A stretch of 28,988 nucleotides of DNA from an uncultured Flavihumibacter sp. (GTDB lineage: Bacteria; Bacteroidota; Bacteroidia; Chitinophagales; Chitinophagaceae), in contig CAMLPA010000005.1 in NCBI GenBank assembly GCA_946481605.1, positions 1 through 28,988 of the forward strand, written 5' to 3'. Made by a program: the position numbers and the translations under genes. Positions 17,901 through 24,644 of the stretch are shown piece by piece. Under the pieces are notes generated by a model. It made no database searches. It saw only the letters and a list, made by a program, of their open reading frames with translations, and was not told where the DNA came from. How positions within the stretch are numbered: position 1 is the stretch's first letter; each line of letters starts with the position of its first letter.

Positions 17901-17984
17901 TAACTGCGCATGCGCAGCGAAACGCACACAAAACAACAAAACCAACACTGAAAGAAACCGTAGGCCAGGTAAAAGTTGACGCAT
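11925..17984 (-). CDS. Giant secreted beta-helix protein with T9SS sorting domain
   Basis: This 2019-residue protein is probably exported by the Sec system and then by T9SS to the cell surface or medium. The start at 17984 (MRQLLPGLRF) gives a clean signal peptide ending at AHAQ; the frame extends 14 codons further. Two large blocks of right-handed parallel beta-helix repeats (GNTI, NNTI, ISGN motifs) are related to each other. IDGR blocks lie at about 140 and 1069, GNY.GG....GGSAW blocks at about 306 and 1231, and DIGA endings at about 828 and 1673. A Fn3-like part follows (WTTATETNNAGFEVQRS, about 1858). The last 80 residues form a type A T9SS domain with YPNPSREVV at about 1943 and a conserved end, GRGTYLVRIF. 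No catalytic residues are recognisable. It may be an adhesin or polysaccharide-binding protein. No neighbour explains its role. Confidence 0.9.
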   Translation of the reverse strand: MRQLLPGLRFLSVLVLLFCVRFAAHAQLSGTYSINPLQPASATNYQSLTAALSDITAGTRSDGGISNGVGMGGAVVFELAADYTSTGETFPLVVPAITGASATNKLTIRPAAGVSSALDLTSNAADATLSVTGATYLHIDGRPGGVGSSKFLTIGNTNTASAAIHFSEGASRNTIRNATIIGVSTSASMGVVLFGTSASANGNNYNTIADCDIRDGATKPASGITSFGASGTVNSFNTISGCNVYNFISVSGAGIYSNANIESWTITGNSFYQTAAFTSGTIIHKCIALNGGSGHTISGNYMGGTAPQAGGSAWTQSGAVSYRFVAIDIAGSAGGINSIQNNTIANFNINTTNTTTSGFGVFGGISITSGHADIGTIAGNTIGKTGTGAFLITARTACAVNLISYSGTGNVNIANNEISSITTDATDLRRGGSSINCILLTGTGNVSVTNNIIGSTSEANSIYASAETTSSTQQITGISNAGSGSTLVTISGNTISGLTNNYDGSTSSSQVRGIVSSARNNIITGNTICHFSSASTSSSGGSNAAVIGISFTSTATGFAHQVSGNTIYGLVNTASNTPSVVIGLYVTGPADGGLTVAGNFVHSLSVVSSHGGNALNGINIGGGAGNTFRNNMVRLGIDTAGNSIASGIYIYGINYVSGTAHNFYHNSIYVGGTGVVSVQPTVAFNRLASSTISRVFNNIFVNARSNASGTAVNYAYLTGSAADYTTPYLVQDNNIFYAPGTGGAVAGAGGTAYVTLPEWQLISGLDKHSGMADPAFVNATGAAASVDLHLLATNPAEGMGNAMYSPSDDFDGQARAGFTPADIGADAGNFTLLDAFAPTIHYAAFPSTSSDAATRTLANVTITDAGTGVPVSGANQPRIWFRQSAPVASAWVSAAGTLSSGNGNNGNWDFVIDYSLLSITPTAGDVFEYYVVAQDQVTTPFVAATPGASHTDVNTQTTAPAVPNSYTQVVSSLGTSIYVGMNGGEDFPTLTGTGGLFEAINAAALTGNTTVYITSDLSEPGTNSLLGTGLAGYTLTIQPSAAATRTISNSADFSTSMIRLTGVNGVLIDGRFSGSGQYLRIINTNSTPSNTRGAIEIAGGSTNTTIRNCIIETNATTVLTGNVVVGTGSNTGITISNNLIRDAQGSPGTTGIPAILVYVASDGNVVSVQQNEVYNFTQYGIQLSPAGIGSTVTGNSIFYNAGTAPTTAITGIFLGWGDQTEVSGNYVGGQAASCGGSAWVYSANSVFTGIASSARGTDEVSIQGNTIQNISLTGTGIASFSGISIIGGKAEVGSISGNLIGHASLANSITNAGGTAAAGNAFTAGIDITSTSAVNVRNNRVANMHASGGASYFSGAVRGISKVGTGSSTIANNTIHNLSAVNILLNNTAEMASVLGIYIRNSGFSLNVAENTIFNIRNTSTTTSAGVVAGIGVNSPTGKGAISKNHIYSLSSQTTGLNTYIMGITMVSGAEWSIANNQISVSNAGYTNDALITGIVDNTTAPNKYIYNTVFVGGVAFSGAANSYGFLRSQNGALVLRNNLFYNERTGGTGNHYAIGNTFSTPATNWTATSSNYNAYVAPNASALAEWGSTTATSFGDLKTLSGGDFASYGATASDFNAEGLFTDAYAGNLRIMTDSPEAWLVSGKGIAGAESYNTAEDFSGNSRSVDLGTPTDIGAHEFNILSSVQSPLAIASAAPAPGTTTTYSFAGRKLGEITWGAGGTVPTTVNFQYYSGDLPPAFPTSTGWHSYYRINATGGSGFSYDVKLYYTDAEKRQVPEAEVKLYKQDGVTTNPWNKIGGTASSDASGKFVATSGQLLNSFSQFTGAPESAPLPVSILSFAGYRKETTNVLNWTTATETNNAGFEVQRSVNGTSYTTIGYVSSKAPGGLSTSVLHYTFSDAGATGNRYYYRLKQTDIDGKTRLSNIVLIRGEAQVGISLESLYPNPSREVVNLLINADERKSLMVHVTDMSGRVMATRNIHVEKGSNTTALDIHKLGRGTYLVRIFCNDGCSSKVVKLIVP

Positions 17985-18311
17985 AATGGATGGGCTAAGG
18001 GTGAAAAAAGGGTTGAAGCACAGCAATTACTGCACTATACAACACGCTAAACAGTAAATGATTATAAAAATTGCATCCGTTAAAATACTTTGCTTAAAAT
18101 AAGTGTTTAAACATAAAATAACAGGTGTTTACACTTACTCTCCAGCTTGCAGATAGACAATGGGGAAAAGGTGATAATCGTTCAAAGTCTGATTTAACGA
18201 ACAAAGGTGTTGCGCATTTTTTGATGCCTGGATTCTCTTCTGCGCCTGGCCACTATAACAGCCCTCCCCTTCCGTTGTGTCACTCACTGCACCGTCCGGA
18301 GGGTTATTCAG
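17985..18311. promoter_or_regulatory. Upstream region of the beta-helix gene
   Basis: This 327-bp gap lies between the phosphotransferase stop and the beta-helix start. It is A/T-rich next to the beta-helix gene and should hold its promoter, but I find no convincing -7/-33 pair. It contains the direct repeats at 18095-18131. I see no T-tailed terminator for the phosphotransferase operon and no credible ORF. Confidence 0.5.
18095..18131 (-). repeat. Two imperfect direct repeats upstream of the beta-helix gene
   Basis: TAAAATAAGTGTTTA (18095-18109) and TAAAATAACAGGTGTTTA (18114-18131) are the same sequence with a 3-nt insertion, about 110-147 bp before the gene start. Spaced by 19 bp start to start, they could be sites for a regulator bound on one DNA face. 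Confidence 0.4.
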
Positions 18312-19325
18312 CTAGGCCTCCCAATATTTTTCCACGATATACCTGATTATACCCGCATACGCTTTGGGATGCGGCGGCTGTGTGAACACCCTGAACTGAT
18401 CGTGCGTGGTATGAAATCCCATATAAAAAAGCCAGAAACCAATGGAGAGGTAAGGCACAGCTTTCAGTTCTTCTTCACTTACAGCACGGTTTTCCCGGTA
18501 TCCTTCCAGGAAAACCCGGTAAGCTTTATCAGCATCGGACTGCGTCATCCGGTTGGTGTACACTTCCAGCACGAGGTGTTGCCAGAACGACATAATATCG
18601 TTTACCTGCCAGCCATAGCCCATAAAATCGAAATCAAAAAGGGTGACCTTCTTGCCATCAAAATGAAAGTTCTTCGGAAGAAAATCGAAATGACAATAGC
18701 CGTAGGAGAAGCTCGACGTATCCATCTGTGAAAACTTTTCTTTCACCCGTTGGGCCATTTGTTGCAGCCCAATATAGGTTTCCTGATCGTCGGAAAATAC
18801 GGGGATCAATCTTTCGAGCGGGGAAAACAAGGTTGTATTAAAATCGAAGGTCCATCGTTTACCACCTTGCTGCATTGTGGAAGCGGCGTTATGGAACCTG
18901 GCCACTTCCCGGCCCAGGTTCTTCAACTGGTGTTCATCCGGCCTCCGTTCCGTTTTTCCGGGTGCGTAGCTGAATAGTACGGCATACCTGGGACCCTCCG
19001 CAGCATTGAGTTCCATGATGGCTTCGCCAACGGTATTTTTAATCGGGTAAGAAACGGAAACACCCGCCTGCCTGAGGTGTAACAACAGGCTCACTTCTTC
19101 CTGTATCTGGGGCAGGGTACGGTGCGTGGACCTGTACACCCTGAGGATGTATTGGATTTTCTCCGCTTCTACAAGATAGGTATCCCCCACACCACGCACC
19201 AGGAATGTACATTGCACATCGCCCAGCGCATAATTCGTTGTAAGCAATTGCGCCAATGCTTCGGGATCAAGGGTGGAATAGGTAGCGGGGAAAATGGGTT
19301 TCATGGGGGCAAGATAATCTTTCAA
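18312..19325 (-). CDS. APH-type phosphotransferase (small-molecule kinase family)
   Basis: This 337-residue cytoplasmic protein has the aminoglycoside phosphotransferase/choline kinase fold. The N-lobe covers about residues 38-65 (FLVRGVGDTYLVE, then ILRVYRS). The catalytic loop YCHFDFLPKN (about 210-218) has a Phe where most members have Gly (HGD), but keeps His, Asp and Asn. The metal-binding LFDFDFMGYGW (about 231) is intact. It resembles homoserine-kinase-type members, but the substrate cannot be told. The ATG overlaps the stop of the upstream thioredoxin-fold gene in an ATGA junction, suggesting coupled translation. A start 7 codons inside (MKPIF) is possible and would remove the overlap. 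Antibiotic resistance should not be inferred. Confidence 0.85.
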   Translation of the reverse strand: MKDYLAPMKPIFPATYSTLDPEALAQLLTTNYALGDVQCTFLVRGVGDTYLVEAEKIQYILRVYRSTHRTLPQIQEEVSLLLHLRQAGVSVSYPIKNTVGEAIMELNAAEGPRYAVLFSYAPGKTERRPDEHQLKNLGREVARFHNAASTMQQGGKRWTFDFNTTLFSPLERLIPVFSDDQETYIGLQQMAQRVKEKFSQMDTSSFSYGYCHFDFLPKNFHFDGKKVTLFDFDFMGYGWQVNDIMSFWQHLVLEVYTNRMTQSDADKAYRVFLEGYRENRAVSEEELKAVPYLSIGFWLFYMGFHTTHDQFRVFTQPPHPKAYAGIIRYIVEKYWEA

Positions 19326-20611
19326 TGTATCTTCTGCCCCAACTTCATGCCCGAAAGTTCTTCCATGTACGTTTTTTTTGTCTGTTCCCCTGCCAATAAA
19401 ACCGCCTTTTCCTGGAAAGGAATCGCCTCGTTCGTTCTTCCCAGTTTGTGCAGCAGCAATGCATAAGTATTCAGCAATAAACCAAGATCGTTTACAACAA
19501 ATGCAACGATCCCGGTTCTTTTATCTTCCTCAACCGATGACCAGCGCGAAGAAAATTCATTCGCCACAATAGCGCGGGCACTCCATTCCAGCGCTTCCTC
19601 CAATTCAGTTTTATCTTCGCTGTTCAGCAGTATGATCCTGGCGTATTGGTCCAGTTCTCTCCCTTTTGCATAAGTGCCATAAAGCTTCATGAAATTCCTT
19701 AAGGCTGGTTTTAAATTTAACTGATCACCTTTCATCAGGAAATAAAACACTTTGCTTTCCAGCAATACATGTTCCGCATAAACGGGATACTTCTTTTTCA
19801 ACCGTTGTTCAAGTACTTCCCATTGGGGTATATGCCCGCGAAACAGCACCGTATCGATTTCTTCCTTTTTAATTACCCGCCTTATGATTTCACCCGATGC
19901 ATCGGGCCACATCACATCATCCACCTTTTTGGAATTTTTAATAAGGATATCAAATCCCTTCTCACGACTGACATTCGCGCAGCGAAAAATAAATGGGATG
20001 TTCTCCTTCGTAAAAATATCTTTCTGTGTTTGCAGGTATTGCATGGCGAACATTCTGGCATCATCCGGCGCAAATACTTTAGATGCCATCAGCGTGAGCT
20101 TTTTCAATTGAGCCGGATCTTTTTTTCCTACTTTCATGTAGCTGTTACGCAGTGCGAAATACTGCTTCTCCGGCTCTAACGCTTCAGCGCACAACTTCAG
20201 GAAAGTCGCGGCATCGTAGGTGCCTGGCAGCCGGTGTACAAATGTGCCATCAGGTGAAAAAAAGAGGAAGGTGGGCAGTGAAACAATCTCATACTTTCCG
20301 GCAATCTCCTCCACATCACGGTACCACGATTTCACGTGCGCATTGTCTCTTTCCGTGCGATCGGTTTGCACCTTCACCGTAATAAACTTCTCATTCAGCA
20401 AGGCGCCAACGTCTTCCCGGGAGAACACGTTTTTGATCATCTCCACACACGGTGCGCACCAGGTGGCGTAACAATCGAGCAGAATGTATTTGTTCTCCTT
20501 GCGCGCACGCTCCCGGATCTGTGCCCAGGAATGCGTCTCATCAAAAATAACACCCTGCGCCAGCACAGGAACGCCGGCAAAAAAGAGGAGAACGGCCAGA
20601 ACAATTTTCAT
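19322..20611 (-). CDS. Periplasmic thioredoxin-fold protein (second locus)
   Basis: This 429-residue protein begins with a signal peptide (MKIVLAVLLFFAGVPVLAQ). The start at 20611 was chosen over the frame to 20701 because the longer version would bury it and overlap the upstream gene. The thioredoxin domain (about 20-135) has WCAPC at 51-55, both cysteines intact, and the cis-proline loop LPTFLFF. The remaining 290 residues are helix-rich and of unknown function, ending in a TPR-like stretch (ALLLHKLGRTNEAIPFQEKA). It has the same plan as the protein at 584-1855 in the other locus. It starts 28 bp after a TlpA-like gene and overlaps the phosphotransferase by 4 bp, so it is mid-operon. Confidence 0.85.
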   Translation of the reverse strand: MKIVLAVLLFFAGVPVLAQGVIFDETHSWAQIRERARKENKYILLDCYATWCAPCVEMIKNVFSREDVGALLNEKFITVKVQTDRTERDNAHVKSWYRDVEEIAGKYEIVSLPTFLFFSPDGTFVHRLPGTYDAATFLKLCAEALEPEKQYFALRNSYMKVGKKDPAQLKKLTLMASKVFAPDDARMFAMQYLQTQKDIFTKENIPFIFRCANVSREKGFDILIKNSKKVDDVMWPDASGEIIRRVIKKEEIDTVLFRGHIPQWEVLEQRLKKKYPVYAEHVLLESKVFYFLMKGDQLNLKPALRNFMKLYGTYAKGRELDQYARIILLNSEDKTELEEALEWSARAIVANEFSSRWSSVEEDKRTGIVAFVVNDLGLLLNTYALLLHKLGRTNEAIPFQEKAVLLAGEQTKKTYMEELSGMKLGQKIH

Positions 20612-20639
20612 TCTTATACTTATTAAATTTTCAACCGGG

Positions 20640-21836
20640 TTATTTTGAAAGAACAGCTTGCAGAAAATCTTCCAGGTCATCTCCGCGGAGATCACGGGCA
20701 ATCACAACTCCTTCCGGATCTAGTAAAAAATTGAGGGGGATAGCCTTGATGCCGTATCGCCTGGCAAGTTCCCCGTCACCACCCTTGAGGTCGGAAACCT
20801 GCATCCATGGTAATTTTTCTTCTCTAAGCGCCTGTACCCATTTGCTTCGGTTGTCATCGATTGAAATACCTATAATATCAAAGCTCCTGTCTTTGAAAGC
20901 TTCGTGATTTTTTTTCAGGTTGGGAATTTCCTGCCTGCATGGGCCGCACCAACTCGCCCAGAACTCCACCAGCACGTACTTTCCACAATAGGCTGAAAGC
21001 GGGATGAACTTTCCGGTAGTATCCGGCAAACTGAATTCGGGCAGTTTTTTCCCAACCACCAGGCGGTTGAGTTCTTCCATGCGTTTGCGAATAGCCACCA
21101 TATCCGGCCGGGTGCTTAACGAAGGCGATAATTGGTCCAGTAAGGCGATGATTGTAGCGGCATCAGCAGCCTCAGCCTGTTTACTTCTGTTGGCAAGCAG
21201 GGTAACACTCAATAAAGCGGCAGGATATTGTTTGATGAAATCCGCTTCAATATGGTCCTGCACTTTTCTAAGACTATCATTCATTCTCATACACGCGCCA
21301 ATGGAATCCGTTCTTCCCTGCATATCAAGCGCGTTGGAAAACCTGAACTGTTTTCTGAACACCTGGTTCGAAGCTATTCTCACAGGCTTCAGCCTTTCGT
21401 CCAGTACATTAAATGAAACGATTTCTTTGTTGCCTGAAAACACCAGGTCATTAAGCCGGTTACCGGAGGCGATGGTATTTCCGGCAAAGAGGTAAAAATA
21501 ACGGATCGAATGCGCGGCAAATGGGTCCTGCTCCAGTTCAGCCTTAGTCGCGGGCACCGACATGGTAAGGTACATATAAACCGCATCGCTGTTGAGTGCT
21601 CCTTTGAAACTGAACTTTCCATCCACTACCAGCGCACTGTCGGAGATCAGCAGTTCGGGATGCTGAACCCTTTCCACCAGCGTGGCCTCCTGCATCAGGT
21701 ATATTTTCCCTGATTTAACCTGTTTCAATGTTCCCTTCAGCACAAAAGATTTTTTTCCAGAGTTTGCCCATGCTGAAGTTATACCTGCTATGAACAGGCA
21801 TACAACGGTGGTGGTTTGCAACAAAAGTTTTTTCAT
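20640..21836 (-). CDS. TlpA-like thiol-disulfide oxidoreductase, copy 2
   Basis: This 398-residue envelope protein has a signal peptide ending near SAWA (about 24). A DUF4369-like N-terminal domain follows (FVLKGTLKQVKSGKIYLMQ, about 31-50 onward), then a helical linker, and a C-terminal AhpC/TSA-TlpA thioredoxin domain (about 260-398). The active site FWASWCGPCRQEIP (about 291-303) has both cysteines. The cis-proline block AIPLNFLLDPEG lies near the C-terminus. It should reduce disulfides in the periplasm or at the outer membrane. It is a close paralog of the next upstream gene at 21898-23067, 61 bp away, sharing blocks such as QVSDLKG and IPLNFL. Confidence 0.9.
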   Translation of the reverse strand: MKKLLLQTTTVVCLFIAGITSAWANSGKKSFVLKGTLKQVKSGKIYLMQEATLVERVQHPELLISDSALVVDGKFSFKGALNSDAVYMYLTMSVPATKAELEQDPFAAHSIRYFYLFAGNTIASGNRLNDLVFSGNKEIVSFNVLDERLKPVRIASNQVFRKQFRFSNALDMQGRTDSIGACMRMNDSLRKVQDHIEADFIKQYPAALLSVTLLANRSKQAEAADAATIIALLDQLSPSLSTRPDMVAIRKRMEELNRLVVGKKLPEFSLPDTTGKFIPLSAYCGKYVLVEFWASWCGPCRQEIPNLKKNHEAFKDRSFDIIGISIDDNRSKWVQALREEKLPWMQVSDLKGGDGELARRYGIKAIPLNFLLDPEGVVIARDLRGDDLEDFLQAVLSK

Positions 21837-21897
21837 TGTTTTCTGATTTGATGGAACTGAGGTATTCTTAAAATGTTCTTACAGTTTTCTTCAATAC

Positions 21898-23067
21898 TTA
21901 TTTAATAAGCTGCTTCAGTTTTTCTGTAAGTTCTTCGCCACGAAGGTTCGACGCTACGATATTGCCATCCGGATCCACCAGGAAATTCAGGGGAATAGCC
22001 TGTATGGAATACTTCGCCACCACATCGCTTTTCCATCCCTTCAGGTCAGATACCTGCTTCCACGGCATCTTTTCTTCTGCCAGGGCCTTCAACCATTTGC
22101 CCTTATTGTCGTCCATTGAAACGGCCAGTATTTCGAAACCTTTGTGGCTGAAAGCTGCATACGCTTCCCGCAGGTGTGGAATATCCATCCGGCAGGGGCC
22201 GCACCAGCTTGCCCAGAATTCTACCAGCACATATTTTCCGCGGTAAGCGGCAGGCGACACCTGGTTATTCAGTGTATCGGGCATACTGAAATCAACGATT
22301 GGCTTTCCAATAGCCAGATTACGCAGTGTCTTTAACCTGGTCAGACATTGTTGCATTTCCGGACTGTTCTTCAACTCAGGCGAAAGCGCAACAATATATT
22401 GTTCCAACTCATCTATACCAGGGGGATCCTGTTGTTCCGCCCTCGCCCTCAGCAGTGCCATGCTGATCAGAGAGGCGGGGTTCCTCCGGCAGAAATCCAG
22501 TTCAACCGCAGCGCGCTTTTTCCAACTCAGGTTGCTCTGTTCCTGAATATGGCGGAGCGTATCTTCCTTTCCCGGGAAATCCGGACCGACAGACACTTCC
22601 TTGTAGTAATTGCCGAGTGCCTTCATCGTTTCGTCAAAAGGATATCTTTCCATTTCGAGTTTCGTAAACGCATTGATGGTGGTATTTCCTGAAAACACCA
22701 GCTCTTCCAGCCTGTTACCGGTAGCGTTTGTATTGCCTGAAGGCAGAAAAATCATCCGGTTGCTTGTTCCCGCAAAAGGATTGGCCGCCAATTCAGCGGG
22801 CGTAGCGGGAACGGTCATGCTCAGTATGGCCTCCGGAATACGGTTGCTCAGCACCCCTTTAAAACTAAATTTTCCATTTACAAGCTCGCAACTGTCTGTT
22901 CTTCTTCCATGTCCGCGGTCAAAGATCATCAGGTGCACTTTTCCCTCGCGGAATGTATGCAGTTGCCCGGTGAGTGTAAAAGGTTTTTCTTCCTGCGCCA
23001 GTAATGTTTTTCCGGAAAGGAACAGACAAGCCATTAGGAGATGCCGGATAAAAAAAGATTGTTTCAT
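21898..23067 (-). CDS. TlpA-like thiol-disulfide oxidoreductase, copy 1
   Basis: This 389-residue protein has the same layout as its neighbour: signal peptide (MKQSFFIRHLLMACLFL to LLAQ), DUF4369-like domain (FTLTGQLHTFREGKVHLM), linker, and TlpA domain with WASWCGPCRMDIP at about 284-296. Start 23067 was chosen because the longer frame to 23163 lacks a signal peptide at its N-terminus and runs into the SusD-like gene. It follows the SusD-like gene by 111 bp, with a small hairpin between. The pair suggests a recent or maintained tandem duplication. Its substrate is unknown. Confidence 0.9.
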   Translation of the reverse strand: MKQSFFIRHLLMACLFLSGKTLLAQEEKPFTLTGQLHTFREGKVHLMIFDRGHGRRTDSCELVNGKFSFKGVLSNRIPEAILSMTVPATPAELAANPFAGTSNRMIFLPSGNTNATGNRLEELVFSGNTTINAFTKLEMERYPFDETMKALGNYYKEVSVGPDFPGKEDTLRHIQEQSNLSWKKRAAVELDFCRRNPASLISMALLRARAEQQDPPGIDELEQYIVALSPELKNSPEMQQCLTRLKTLRNLAIGKPIVDFSMPDTLNNQVSPAAYRGKYVLVEFWASWCGPCRMDIPHLREAYAAFSHKGFEILAVSMDDNKGKWLKALAEEKMPWKQVSDLKGWKSDVVAKYSIQAIPLNFLVDPDGNIVASNLRGEELTEKLKQLIK

Positions 23068-23133
23068 TGTAATTATTTTGTGAAATAGAAAAATAGCCGT
23101 TAACGACGTGCCAGGGCAAGGCAGTGGCCATCC

Positions 23134-23149
23134 GTTCATAAACATGAAC
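23134..23149. other. Small hairpin between susD-like and TlpA-like genes
   Basis: GTTCAT and ATGAAC pair around a 4-nt loop in the 111-bp gap. No T-run follows, so it is probably an mRNA processing or stability hairpin rather than a terminator. It could set a difference between SusCD and TlpA expression levels. Confidence 0.35.
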
Positions 23150-23178
23150 CGGTCCATTGCCAATTGCGCGTTGAGGAA

Positions 23179-24621
23179 TTACCGCGGATTCTGCTCCAGG
23201 CCCGCAGACTGCACTTCAGACAAAGGAATGGGCCAGGTGTACCTGTTGTCTTTAGGTGCCAGTTCGAATTTTTGTCCGCCCACTTCGCGTACCAGTGTTT
23301 GTGCGAGTTCAGAATCCTTATTCATCCTGCGCAGGTCTTCCCATCTTACGCCGCGGAACAACAACTCTCTTCTGCGTTCCCTGAAGATTATCCGGAGGAG
23401 TTTCACCTTATCGGTTTCTGTAACGGGTGTAAAATTTGCCGGCCTGAACCTGTTCTTCAGTAAAAGATTCAGGTCATCCAGGGCCTCGGCTGTTTTATTC
23501 AAACGGGCATTACATTCCGCCCTGAGCAGGTATACCTCATCGGTGGCGAGCCCTGTAAAATAGCTATACCCCGCATAAGAGCCTTTGAATACGAGGTACC
23601 TGAAATTATCCATATCAAAGTACCGCCTGAAGTAGAGCGGATAGCGAAGATCTCCTTCTTCATACAGGGCCATGAGTCCGGGATCGAACACCACGCCATC
23701 CTGGTTTATCTGCACATACAGTGCTTCGTTGTAAGCGCCACCGGCGGTAGTGTAATACAATACTTCCGGATTACTCACTCCATAGTCGAACTCAAAAGCG
23801 TAATCGTATTCTTTCGCTGGATTTGCTGCATCCAGGGTATTAAAATCAAGTAATCCAACGCGGAGTTCCAGGCATTCAGAAGCATACTCGGCGGCTTTTT
23901 CATACGCTTCCATCTGGAGGTTGATTTTTGCCAGTAAGGCCAGGGCCGCGGCTTTTCCGGGGCGGATATAATTGCTGCGGTTGCTCAACACCGGTAGCAG
24001 GCTGGCTGCTGCTTCCGCATCTTTCAGTATCTGCTGGTAGGTTGCATGAACGGAGGAGCGCTGTATGTTCAACGTTACATCTGGTTCAAGGCGCAAGGGG
24101 AGCCCATACCGGCTGTCCTCATTTTTAAAATAAGGGAACGCGTACTGCTGCGCCAGGTGGTAATACCTTAGTGCTCTTATAAAATGTGCCTGTCCCTTGG
24201 CAAGTTCCCAGGCAGCCCGTTCATTGTTTTCAGGCTGTATTTTATTCAGCCCGTCTATCGCAAGATTTGCCTGGAAGATCAGTGCATAGGACGCACTCCA
24301 ATCCGACAAGGATTCATACCTGAGCATATCAATATCTTTCGCCCAGGTGTAGATGCCACTGAGGTGTGCATTGCTGCCGGTGGTAAGTTCAGTCCATTTC
24401 TTATCTGTTACCATGTATTCATCGCTGCCGTTGGCGGCGAGGGTATGCGCGGAACCTCCTCCCATGGAGGTCAGGAAGTTGAAGTCTACTATAGCCTGAA
24501 AATCGGCGATGCTTTTGGGCACCTCAAGTGTTTTGGAATACTTTACTTCCAGGAATTCCTTACCGCAGCCGGTAAGCAACGGCAGTAATAAAAGAGAAAT
24601 ATAGGAGATAGCTTGTTTCAT
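23179..24621 (-). CDS. SusD/RagB-like outer-membrane lipoprotein (second locus)
   Basis: This 480-residue lipoprotein has a type II signal peptide with lipobox LLTGC (cysteine at about 19). SusD hallmarks are present: helical repeats (HFIRALRYYHLAQQYAFPY, AALALLAKINLQMEAYEKA), the RRRELLFRGVRWEDLRRMN block, and the C-terminal YTWPIPL...LEQNPR. It starts 23 bp after the SusC-like gene and caps that transporter. It shares its C-terminal blocks with the SusD-like protein at 1877-3241, so both loci belong to one subfamily, but the rest differs enough to suggest a different substrate. Confidence 0.95.
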   Translation of the reverse strand: MKQAISYISLLLLPLLTGCGKEFLEVKYSKTLEVPKSIADFQAIVDFNFLTSMGGGSAHTLAANGSDEYMVTDKKWTELTTGSNAHLSGIYTWAKDIDMLRYESLSDWSASYALIFQANLAIDGLNKIQPENNERAAWELAKGQAHFIRALRYYHLAQQYAFPYFKNEDSRYGLPLRLEPDVTLNIQRSSVHATYQQILKDAEAAASLLPVLSNRSNYIRPGKAAALALLAKINLQMEAYEKAAEYASECLELRVGLLDFNTLDAANPAKEYDYAFEFDYGVSNPEVLYYTTAGGAYNEALYVQINQDGVVFDPGLMALYEEGDLRYPLYFRRYFDMDNFRYLVFKGSYAGYSYFTGLATDEVYLLRAECNARLNKTAEALDDLNLLLKNRFRPANFTPVTETDKVKLLRIIFRERRRELLFRGVRWEDLRRMNKDSELAQTLVREVGGQKFELAPKDNRYTWPIPLSEVQSAGLEQNPR

Positions 24622-24644
24622 GCGTTTAAACAGTTTAAAAGTGA

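Noticed and set aside
11925..17984. CRISPR-like or tandem DNA repeats in the beta-helix gene
   Set aside because: The recurring GGTATT-type strings encode the GNTI beta-helix turns at irregular spacing; they are protein repeats, not a DNA array.
18312..19325. Antibiotic resistance gene (aminoglycoside phosphotransferase)
   Set aside because: The fold is shared by many metabolic kinases; the catalytic loop differs from known resistance enzymes and the context is metabolic.
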